Assembly (NCBI GenBank): GCA_030621255.1
Contig: JAUXHZ010000056.1
Location: forward strand, 1 to 6,747
DNA length: 6,747 nucleotides
Direction of reading: 5' to 3'
DNA from: Candidatus Latescibacterota bacterium
Lineage (GTDB): Bacteria > Krumholzibacteriota > Krumholzibacteriia > Krumholzibacteriales > WJIX01
Of this stretch, positions 1 to 5,395 are shown piece by piece. The translations under genes and the position numbers were made by a program. Below the pieces are notes generated by a model. That model did no database searches, was not told the DNA's origin, and saw only the letters and a program-made list of their open reading frames with translations. Within the stretch, counting starts at the first letter, position 1; each line of letters opens with the position of its first letter.

Positions 1-53
1 TAATCTCTATTTTTAATGCCCGGACTCATCCTATGTCCAGGCAAGAGTGATTA
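1..53. repeat. Imperfect fold-back element at the window edge
   Basis: Seen directly: bases 1-8 (TAATCTCT) pair with 44-47 plus 50-53, with a 2-nt bulge at 48-49. Bases 17-25 (TGCCCGGAC) pair with 35-43 (GTCCAGGCA). The inner stem has nine positions with one mismatch (21/39), which is C-A if the plus strand is transcribed but a U-G wobble if the minus strand is. The inner loop is 9 nt, and bases 9-16 form a one-sided bulge. The wobble argues for a minus-strand RNA, downstream of the DUF2007-type gene. No U-tract follows on either strand, so it is not a standard terminator. It starts at base 1 and may extend outside the window. I do not recognise it as a known RNA family. Confidence 0.4.
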
Positions 54-66
54 CAAAATTACTATA

Positions 67-83
67 AACCCTTTTTAAGGGTT
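67..83 (-). terminator. Hairpin, possible terminator of the DUF2007-type gene
   Basis: A perfect 7-bp stem, AACCCTT (67-73) with AAGGGTT (77-83), closes a 3-nt loop. On the minus strand it lies about 43 nt beyond the stop of the 126-365 gene and is followed by a T-rich but interrupted stretch (TATAGTAATTTTG). Position and shape fit a weak intrinsic terminator for that gene; the broken T-tract keeps confidence moderate. Confidence 0.45.
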
Positions 84-125
84 ACGCAAGTATTTCAGAA
101 ACCCAAGTTAATAGAGGAACTTATA

Positions 126-365
126 TTATTTCTCCCCTTCAAACTCATTGAGCAGTTCCTTTGCTTTTTCCAGTTCATCCTCGCGAACATAGATCCTGAC
201 TTTGCCCATACCATCCATAGTAAAGGGAAGAGCGCCGCCAGCTCTATCAGATTTTACAAGAGCATCAATACCTTCTCCCTTAAGTATTCCAATAACAAGG
301 TTCTCTTCCATTTCACCCTGCACCGAAGTAAGCTCCACAAGTTTTGTGTCTTTCTCATCCTTCAT
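126..365 (-). CDS. Small DUF2007-type protein (putative signal-transducing family)
   Basis: A 79-residue soluble, acidic protein with no signal peptide or membrane segment. Residues 9-40 hold a strand-helix-strand pattern with an ExxLVIGILKGEGIDALVKS core. Residues 54-72 hold GKVRIYVREDELEKAKELL, typical of the C-terminal half of DUF2007 domains, where a strand is followed by a helix ending in a KELL-like motif. The length matches these one-domain proteins. Pfam describes the family as putative prokaryotic signal-transducing proteins with a PII-like fold, but no biochemical role is established. The start is supported by AGGGTGA a few bases upstream. The gene stands alone and diverges from nfo. 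The family call rests on pattern recognition without a profile search. Confidence 0.75.
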   Translation of the reverse strand: MKDEKDTKLVELTSVQGEMEENLVIGILKGEGIDALVKSDRAGGALPFTMDGMGKVRIYVREDELEKAKELLNEFEGEK

Positions 366-397
366 TTCTCACCCTTCCAGTAAATAATAAAATCTTT

Positions 398-426
398 TTG
401 CAATTCTACCGTGTAGACTTTATCAT
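398..426 (+). promoter_or_regulatory. Candidate sigma-70-type promoter for nfo
   Basis: TTGCAA (398-403) and TATCAT (421-426) are separated by exactly 17 bp. The -10 matches TATAAT at 5 of 6 positions and the -35 matches TTGACA at 4 of 6. Transcription would start near 433, leaving a leader of about 48 nt. It would probably also serve trxB and the fabL-like gene, because no good promoter is visible ahead of either. Confidence 0.5.
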
Positions 427-432
427 CAACAA
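403..432 (-). promoter_or_regulatory. Candidate minus-strand promoter for the DUF2007-type gene
   Basis: Read on the minus strand, TTGTTG (432-427) and TAGAAT (408-403) are separated by 18 bp, giving a leader of about 30 nt before the start at 365. The -10 is good (5 of 6 to TATAAT) but the -35 is weak (3 of 6). It overlaps the candidate nfo promoter on the other strand. Confidence 0.3.
405..417. promoter_or_regulatory. Palindrome inside the nfo promoter, candidate operator
   Basis: TCTAC-CGT-GTAGA is a perfect inverted repeat with 5-bp arms and a 3-bp centre. It sits between the -35 and -10 elements of the putative nfo promoter and touches the -10 of the putative divergent promoter, a usual place for a repressor site. 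A copy with 11 of 13 bases identical occurs at 1338-1350 before trxB. The regulator is unknown; I do not match the site to Fur, PerR or LexA box patterns. Confidence 0.35.
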
Positions 433-480
433 GAAAATAATTGATAAAATTTAATATAAATTACCAGTTGAAAGAATATC

Positions 481-1326
481 ATGAACCTCGGAGCACACAT
501 GTCAATCGCCGACGGTGTCCACCTCGCTCTTAAAAGAGGCAGGGAAACCGGGTGCAACGCTATTCAGATGTTTGTAAAGAATCCGAACAGGTGGAAAGCG
601 CGGCCACTTAAAGAAGACGAGATCATCGCCTTCCATGAAGGCAAAAATAATTATAAAGAGAATTTTATTATGGCTCATACAAGCTATCTGATAAATCCGG
701 CGTCACCTGATCCTGAACAGGTAAAAAGGTCCGTTGACGCGCTTATTATCGAGATAGAACGCTGTGAAACACTAGAGATTCCTTATCTTGTACTTCACCC
801 GGGAAGCCATAAAGGCACGGGCGAAGAAGAAGGAATTAAATCGATAGTCCGAAACCTTGATCTTGTCTTTACTCAAACAAGCGGGTTTAACACAATGATC
901 CTGCTTGAAACGATGGCCGGGCAGGGAAATACGATCGGCCACAAATTTGAACATCTGAAGGAAATTATCAATAAACTGAAGGATAACTCGCGTGTTGGGG
1001 TTTGTTATGACACCTGCCATACTTTTGCGGCCGGATACGACATTAGAACAGAAGAAAGTTATAATGCAACATTTTCCAGATTTGAACAGGTAATAGGGCT
1101 TGAAAAACTTAAAGCGTTTCACATTAACGATTCAAAAACCGATATTAAAACAAGAAAAGACCGTCACGAACACATAGGTAAAGGCAAAATAGGAAAAACA
1201 GCATTTTCTTTATTGGTTAACGACAGCAGATTTAACCAAATTCCTATGGTACTGGAAACACCGAAAGGCCAAGACTATAAAGAAGACAGAGAAAACCTCG
1301 CCCTGCTTAGAAGCATGAGAAAATGA
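481..1326 (+). CDS. nfo: Endonuclease IV (apurinic/apyrimidinic endonuclease)
   Basis: A 281-residue cytosolic TIM-barrel enzyme that cuts DNA 5' of abasic sites and clears blocked 3' ends in base excision repair. Length matches the family (E. coli Nfo about 285). All nine trinuclear-zinc ligands are visible: H66 (MAHTSYL), H106 (LHPGSH), E143 (LLETMAG), D177 and H180 (YDTCH), H214 (FHINDSK), D227 and H229 (DRHEHIG) and E259 (LETP), each within three residues of its E. coli counterpart. The start is secure because MNLGAHMSIADG is the normal N-terminus of the family, although the ribosome binding site is weak (only AAAGA near 471-475). It is the probable first gene of an operon with trxB, 56 bp downstream, and may be controlled through the palindrome at 405-417. 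Confidence 0.97.
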   Translation: MNLGAHMSIADGVHLALKRGRETGCNAIQMFVKNPNRWKARPLKEDEIIAFHEGKNNYKENFIMAHTSYLINPASPDPEQVKRSVDALIIEIERCETLEIPYLVLHPGSHKGTGEEEGIKSIVRNLDLVFTQTSGFNTMILLETMAGQGNTIGHKFEHLKEIINKLKDNSRVGVCYDTCHTFAAGYDIRTEESYNATFSRFEQVIGLEKLKAFHINDSKTDIKTRKDRHEHIGKGKIGKTAFSLLVNDSRFNQIPMVLETPKGQDYKEDRENLALLRSMRK

Positions 1327-1334
1327 ACTTTTAA

Positions 1335-1353
1335 ATTTCTAGAGTGTAGAAAT
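1335..1353. repeat. Inverted repeat in the nfo-trxB gap
   Basis: ATTTCTA (1335-1341) and TAGAAAT (1347-1353) form a perfect 7-bp inverted repeat around GAGTG. It lies between the nfo stop and the trxB start. It is not a convincing terminator because the stem is AT-rich and no T-run follows. Its core at 1338-1350 (TCTAGAGTGTAGA) is nearly the same as the palindrome at 405-417, so a DNA-binding site is at least as likely as an RNA hairpin. Confidence 0.4.
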
Positions 1354-1370
1354 AGCAAATGGATATTATA

Positions 1371-1378
1371 AAGGAGGT
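1371..1378 (+). promoter_or_regulatory. Strong Shine-Dalgarno sequence fixing the trxB start
   Basis: AAGGAGGT lies just before the ATG at 1383, with 5 nt between GGAGG and the start codon. An in-frame ATG at 1359 lies upstream of this site, so choosing it would put the ribosome binding site inside the coding sequence. The later ATG also gives the usual MYDVAIIGSGPAG beginning. Confidence 0.85.
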
Positions 1379-1382
1379 AGTA

Positions 1383-2303
1383 ATGTACGACGTAGCAATA
1401 ATAGGTTCAGGCCCCGCGGGACTTACAGCTGCAATTTACACAAGCCGATCTGATCTGAAGACAGTTGTTTTTGAAGGAATGAGTCCCGGCGGACAGCTTA
1501 TGATCACAACGGAAGTAGAGAACTTCCCCGCATTTCCTGAAGGAATCCAGGGTCCGGAACTTATGAAAAGGATGAAGGAGCAGGCTGAGAAATTCAAAGC
1601 GGAAATAAAATCAGGCTATATAACGGAAGTAGAATTTGCCGAATCACCCTTTACAATAAGTGCCGGTTCCGAAAAAGTAACCGCCAAAACGGTTATTATA
1701 GCTACCGGCTCAACAGCGCGCTGGCTTGGTATTGATTCAGAATCAAAACTCAGGGGCAAGGGTGTTTCAGCATGTGCCACCTGCGACGGTTTTTTCTTTA
1801 AGGACAAAGAGATCGCCGTTATCGGAGGCGGCGACTCGGCTATTGAAGAAGCCTCCTTCCTTACCCGCTTTGCGAGCAAAGTTACGATCATCCACAGGCG
1901 CGATGAACTGAGAGCATCGGAAGCGATGCAGAAAAAAGCCTTCGAGAACGAAAAGATTGAATTTGCATGGGACAGCGTCATTGAAGAAATTCTCGACGTT
2001 TCAAAAGATAAGGTAACAGGCATTATTATTAAAAACGTGAAAACCGGAGAAACTAAAACACTGCCTGTCGAAGGAGTATTCCTGGCAATAGGTTATGACC
2101 CTGCCACTGATATATTCAAAGGGAAGATTGAACTGGACGAAAAGAGTTATATTGTTACAAAGGAAAACACTCAGACATCGGTGCCAGGCATTTTTGCCGC
2201 GGGCGATGTTCGAGACCACTTGTACAGACAAGGTATCACAGCCGCTGGAGACGGATGCATGGCGGCAATAGACGCGTACAGATGGTTAGGGGGCATTAAA
2301 TAA
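1383..2303 (+). CDS. trxB: Thioredoxin reductase (NADPH, FAD)
   Basis: A 306-residue low-molecular-weight flavoprotein that passes electrons from NADPH through FAD and a redox disulfide to thioredoxin in the cytosol. Domains in order: FAD-binding GSGPAG at 8-13 with GGQL at 36-39; active site CATC at 131-134; NADPH-binding GGGDSA at 148-153; HRRDELRAS at 171-179, whose arginines are the usual NADPH 2'-phosphate contacts; FAD-binding GIFAAGDV at 269-276; and the closing RQGITAAGDGCMAA at 282-295. Nothing is missing or truncated. The start at 1383 is chosen over an in-frame ATG at 1359 because a strong AAGGAGGT precedes it and no residues are needed before MYDVAIIG. It follows nfo by 56 bp and precedes the fabL-like gene by 17 bp, so cotranscription is likely. 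Confidence 0.96.
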   Translation: MYDVAIIGSGPAGLTAAIYTSRSDLKTVVFEGMSPGGQLMITTEVENFPAFPEGIQGPELMKRMKEQAEKFKAEIKSGYITEVEFAESPFTISAGSEKVTAKTVIIATGSTARWLGIDSESKLRGKGVSACATCDGFFFKDKEIAVIGGGDSAIEEASFLTRFASKVTIIHRRDELRASEAMQKKAFENEKIEFAWDSVIEEILDVSKDKVTGIIIKNVKTGETKTLPVEGVFLAIGYDPATDIFKGKIELDEKSYIVTKENTQTSVPGIFAAGDVRDHLYRQGITAAGDGCMAAIDAYRWLGGIK

Positions 2304-2320
2304 GAAAGGCGGCATCCCTG

Positions 2321-3070
2321 ATGAAAAAGCACAAAGGTAAAAAAGCTCTTATAACGGGCGGTTCGAGGGGAATAGGCCTCGCGATAGCGCTCCATCTGGC
2401 TTCTGAAGGCACGGACATCGCCATAAATTTCAGGAGAGATGAAGAAGCAGCTTCAAAAGCCGCTGAGGAAATTGAAAAACTTGGACAAAAAGCCCTTCTT
2501 CTTAAAGCTGACATTTCGGACCATAAAGAGATAAAAGAGATGTTCGTTAAGCTGAAAGATTCCTTCGGAGATCTCAATTACTTTGTTTCTAACGCAGTTT
2601 CAGGTGTACTCGGCCCTGCGGAAAGAATCGGCAGGTTAGGCTGGAAAAGGGCTCTCGACACAAACGCCAGGGCATTTATGTTGTGCGTTCAAGAAGCGCT
2701 AAAGCACTTTGACAATTCAATAACCTCGATTGTCGCGATATCATCTATCGGGGGACAAACGGTTCTTCCGGGTTATACTGCAGTGGGAGCAAGTAAAGCC
2801 GCTCTTGAATCATTAGTCCGTTACTTTGGCCGCGAATTCGCCCCGAGGGGAATAAATGTAAACGCCGTTTCCGGAGGCCCTATCTACACCGCGTCTTTAG
2901 ACTATTTTCCCGAAAAAGAAAAGGTTATCGAAGAATGGAAAAACCGCACACCATCGGGCAGAATCGGCACACCGGAGGATATTGCCCCCGTTGTTTCGTT
3001 TCTCCTGTCTGAGGAAGCCGCGTGGATTCAGGGACAGACTATCACAATTGACGGAGGGCTTACTCTTTAG
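2321..3070 (+). CDS. fabL: FabL-type enoyl-ACP reductase III (SDR family)
   Basis: A 249-residue short-chain dehydrogenase with a Rossmann fold: TGGSRGIG at 12-19 binds the cofactor and FRRD at 37-40 suggests NADPH. The active site supports FabL over FabG. Tyrosine 152 and lysine 159 are in YTAVGASK, a Tyr-X6-Lys spacing typical of enoyl reductases, not the Tyr-X3-Lys of ketoacyl reductases. NAVSGVL (91-97), VNAVSGG (180-186), the following FP and the RTPSGR segment (209-214) resemble Bacillus FabL as I recall it. The inferred role is reduction of trans-2-enoyl-ACP in the last step of each fatty-acid elongation cycle. The start has only a loose ribosome site (AAGGCGG, 2306-2312). It is the probable last gene of the nfo-trxB operon. 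An SDR of other specificity remains possible. Confidence 0.8.
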   Translation: MKKHKGKKALITGGSRGIGLAIALHLASEGTDIAINFRRDEEAASKAAEEIEKLGQKALLLKADISDHKEIKEMFVKLKDSFGDLNYFVSNAVSGVLGPAERIGRLGWKRALDTNARAFMLCVQEALKHFDNSITSIVAISSIGGQTVLPGYTAVGASKAALESLVRYFGREFAPRGINVNAVSGGPIYTASLDYFPEKEKVIEEWKNRTPSGRIGTPEDIAPVVSFLLSEEAAWIQGQTITIDGGLTL

Positions 3071-3085
3071 CCGCTTCTGCACACA

Positions 3086-4384
3086 CTATTGCTTCGTTCT
3101 GAAATCTATCATCCGCGCTAGCGCTTCCCTGCATGCCGGGCAGAACCCTTTCTTAATCGATTTTGAGAACATGATACAGTCACGGCTTGAACGAAAAAGC
3201 CCTTCAGCGGAATAGCCAGCCCCCTCAAAACAACCGGTAATTCCCGTGTACGTCGAATCGTCCGGTGTCGGAATGGGAACATTTGCGCCTATAAAACTTC
3301 CCCACTTAATATTGTCCTTCTTAAGAAGGGCTGTTATATTCGGTTCCCAGGGTTCAACCCCCCTAGGATACATGTCATTATAAGCAACCTCTGACGAATA
3401 GTATTCATCGGCGAGCCCGCCGAAGGCGTGCCCGAACTCATGCACAAAAACGTACTTTGAATATTCATTGTCTGAAATCGCGGCAGAATAGAGATTGAAT
3501 ATCCCTCCACCGCCATATTTCCCCTCATTAGCCAGCAGGATCACCTGATCGTAAGGAACCTTTGACGCTATATCCCTTATAACCTTGTTGGCAGTGGAAA
3601 TCATATATCTGTCAATATTAAAAATATTAAATGAAAGGCCGAGAAGATTATTCCTGTAATCCCTCTCTCTGGGATCATCAACTCCGGACTGGGCTGACAC
3701 GGATTCAATTAGACGGACATTAAAATCACCCCTCCTGCTCTTGAAGGGTTCAACACTGAACAACTCATTGATAAGTTTTTTAGCATCTTTTCGGAATTTG
3801 TGCATTTCATCCACGCAATATCCATCACCAAGGATAACAATATCAACCTTGCTGGACGTCGGCCCATTCTTGATTAAAGTTCTCGTTCTGAAATAGCCGT
3901 ACCTGCTTTCCGTCGTTATATGATAATCATCCGGGTCGACGACAAAATCGAAGGTATTGGCAAAAATATTTTCGCGGTCTCTACGATCAATTCTTATCTG
4001 AACAGCCCTTTTCGGGAAAGGCATAATCAATGATTCATGAAAGGTCCCCACGGTGCCCTTTATTGCTTCATCGGTTGTAATCCACTCTCCGAAAATAGAA
4101 CAATATCCCCTCGAGAAGATTAAACTGTTTGTCTTCAAGTCAAAAACACGGAAGATATATTCCCCCAGATTCATTGTATCTACAAGAGCATTGTGATTAC
4201 CGCCCCAGTGCGGCTCCTTAATAATTTCATCTATACTGAAATATTCTGTATCCTCATACCCTGTATGATATAGATCAACCCGTAGAGACCCGGAAGTAAA
4301 ATATGAGTCAAACTCGGGTTGTCCTGCTAGTGCCGGCTGGATAAAAACCAAAACCAATGTGAAGGAAACAAACAGTTTCTTCAT
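3086..4384 (-). CDS. Secreted M64-family zinc metallopeptidase
   Basis: A 432-residue exported protein. Residues 1-20 are a signal peptide: MKK, a hydrophobic stretch, then ALA as a signal-peptidase I site; there is no lipobox. Residues 24-155 resemble the beta-rich M64 N-terminal domain. The catalytic domain starts near 178 (KVDIVILGDGY) and contains HEFGHAFGGLADEY at 315-328, giving zinc ligands H315 and H319, the catalytic base E316, and D326 as the expected third ligand. FEGAGY (386-391), DCIMF (402-406) and FCPAC (414-418) are the usual C-terminal family landmarks; C403, C415 and C418 may form disulfides. Founding members cleave IgA, but most relatives have unknown substrates, so no IgA activity is implied. 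The start has AGGAG 6 nt upstream. It lies 61 bp after nth with no clear promoter of its own. Confidence 0.9.
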   Translation of the reverse strand: MKKLFVSFTLVLVFIQPALAGQPEFDSYFTSGSLRVDLYHTGYEDTEYFSIDEIIKEPHWGGNHNALVDTMNLGEYIFRVFDLKTNSLIFSRGYCSIFGEWITTDEAIKGTVGTFHESLIMPFPKRAVQIRIDRRDRENIFANTFDFVVDPDDYHITTESRYGYFRTRTLIKNGPTSSKVDIVILGDGYCVDEMHKFRKDAKKLINELFSVEPFKSRRGDFNVRLIESVSAQSGVDDPRERDYRNNLLGLSFNIFNIDRYMISTANKVIRDIASKVPYDQVILLANEGKYGGGGIFNLYSAAISDNEYSKYVFVHEFGHAFGGLADEYYSSEVAYNDMYPRGVEPWEPNITALLKKDNIKWGSFIGANVPIPTPDDSTYTGITGCFEGAGYSAEGLFRSSRDCIMFSKSIKKGFCPACREALARMIDFRTKQ

Positions 4385-4445
4385 TGCAATCTCCTAATCA
4401 GTTTAAAATTCTCACTCTAAATTAACTTTCCCCCCATTTTTCAAT

Positions 4446-5156
4446 TTACCTCGACTTATTTACTCCGATCCGCTTGCACATTCCACGTATCCCGCACGCG
4501 CTGCAAATAGGCGATATAGGCCTGCATAACGTCCGTCCAAAGATTACAAAAATATCATTAATTTCTATCCAGAAATTTTGAGGCAATACCTCACGAAGGG
4601 CATATTCACTCTGAGTGGGATTATCCGATTTTATTACTCCCAGCCTGTTAACAATCCGGTGAACGTGCGTATCAACACAGATTGCAGGCTTACCAAAGCC
4701 CTGCGCCAAAACAAGATTAGCAGTCTTTCTGCCAACGCCCGGCAACCTGAGAAGTTCTTCGATTGTATCCGGAACTATGTAATTAAATTCTTCCACGAGC
4801 TGTTTTGAAAGTTTTTTAATCGATCTTGCCTTTGTATTATAAAATCCCGCAGGGTATATTGCCTTCGCTATTTTCTTCTCAGAAAGAACCGCCATCGTGG
4901 CGGCAGAATCTGCCAGTGCGAACAACCGTCCGCTCGCCTCCCGCGTCACCTCATCTTTGGTTCTCGCGCTTATTACCGTGGAAACAAGCACCATAAATGC
5001 TGACTTCGTCCTTTTGGCAATCGAGGTAACAGAAGGAGTATTCTTGCCGGCAACGATTCTTCTTATTTCGGGCATCAGCCTGGTCAAAATAACGCCGGCC
5101 TTCTTTTTCCCAATTGGAAAATGTCCGTCGTGTAAATTCGTATTCAAAGGAATCAT
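4446..5156 (-). CDS. nth: Endonuclease III, iron-sulfur DNA glycosylase/AP lyase
   Basis: A 236-residue helix-hairpin-helix glycosylase that removes oxidised pyrimidines and cuts the abasic site by beta-elimination. The hairpin LPGVGRKTA is at 138-146 with catalytic lysine 144; aspartate 162 follows in VDTHVHRI. C211, C218, C221 and C227 form the canonical C-X6-C-X2-C-X5-C ligand set for a [4Fe-4S] cluster. In the helix that touches the flipped base, ISARTKDE (62-69) replaces the E. coli LSAQATD, so an arginine stands where the inserted glutamine would be; this resembles the LSQRTRDE form I recall from archaeal-type Nth. The protein is about 25 residues longer than E. coli Nth at the N-terminus, and the ribosome site is weak, so the first 15-20 residues are uncertain. 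A TATGAT at 5213-5208 could be its -10. The protease gene follows on the same strand. Confidence 0.94.
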   Translation of the reverse strand: MIPLNTNLHDGHFPIGKKKAGVILTRLMPEIRRIVAGKNTPSVTSIAKRTKSAFMVLVSTVISARTKDEVTREASGRLFALADSAATMAVLSEKKIAKAIYPAGFYNTKARSIKKLSKQLVEEFNYIVPDTIEELLRLPGVGRKTANLVLAQGFGKPAICVDTHVHRIVNRLGVIKSDNPTQSEYALREVLPQNFWIEINDIFVIFGRTLCRPISPICSACGIRGMCKRIGVNKSR

Positions 5157-5247
5157 CTTTCTATTTAAAACAAACTACCGGCAAATATTCTTTAATTTCG
5201 TTAAGGTATCATATAGCCTCTCAAATTAGCAACTGGTTTCATTTTCC

Positions 5248-5276
5248 TTGACACAGGCGAGAGTTGTTTTTATGCT
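5248..5276 (+). promoter_or_regulatory. Strong sigma-70-type promoter for the acyl-CoA dehydrogenase
   Basis: A perfect -35 TTGACA (5248-5253), a 17-bp spacer and a -10 TATGCT (5271-5276, 4 of 6). This is the best promoter match in the window. Transcription would begin near 5283, leaving a leader of about 110 nt before the start at 5396. No sigma-54 GG/GC pair in the correct spacing is present. Confidence 0.6.
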
Positions 5277-5330
5277 TGCATTTCCTGTGAATGAAAATAA
5301 TTGCCTTATGAGGGCTACGGTTCTTCAAAT

Positions 5331-5367
5331 TGGAAAGGCTTTTGGCATTTGTCCGGAGCGCTTTCCA
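5331..5367 (+). promoter_or_regulatory. Stem-loop in the acyl-CoA dehydrogenase leader
   Basis: TGGAAAG (5331-5337) pairs with CTTTCCA (5361-5367). After a bulged G5360, GCT (5338-5340) can pair with AGC (5357-5359), and GG (5344-5345) with CC (5353-5354). The structure ends 13 nt before the ribosome binding site AGGAGG (5381-5386). No T-run follows, so it is not an attenuator terminator. I match it to no known riboswitch. It may stabilise the message, bind a factor or be chance. Confidence 0.3.
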
Positions 5368-5395
5368 CTAAGAGAGTGTCAGGAGGAAAGAAGAG

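Noticed and set aside
1359..1382. Upstream in-frame ATG for trxB, adding eight residues
   Set aside because: The extension would contain the strong AAGGAGGT ribosome site as coding sequence and adds residues not found before the normal MYDVAIIG start.
1616..2023. 135-codon minus-strand frame inside trxB
   Set aside because: Serine-rich antisense shadow of the CATC and NADPH-binding region, with no motif of its own.
2321..3070. Annotation as 3-oxoacyl-ACP reductase FabG
   Set aside because: The Tyr-X6-Lys spacing and the NAVSG and VNAVSGG segments fit FabL-type enoyl reductases better than the Tyr-X3-Lys FabG pattern.
3115..3124. Perfect 10-bp palindrome GCGCTAGCGC
   Set aside because: It lies within the protease coding sequence for the conserved C-terminal helix (EALAR); codon choice explains it and no copy is seen elsewhere in the window.
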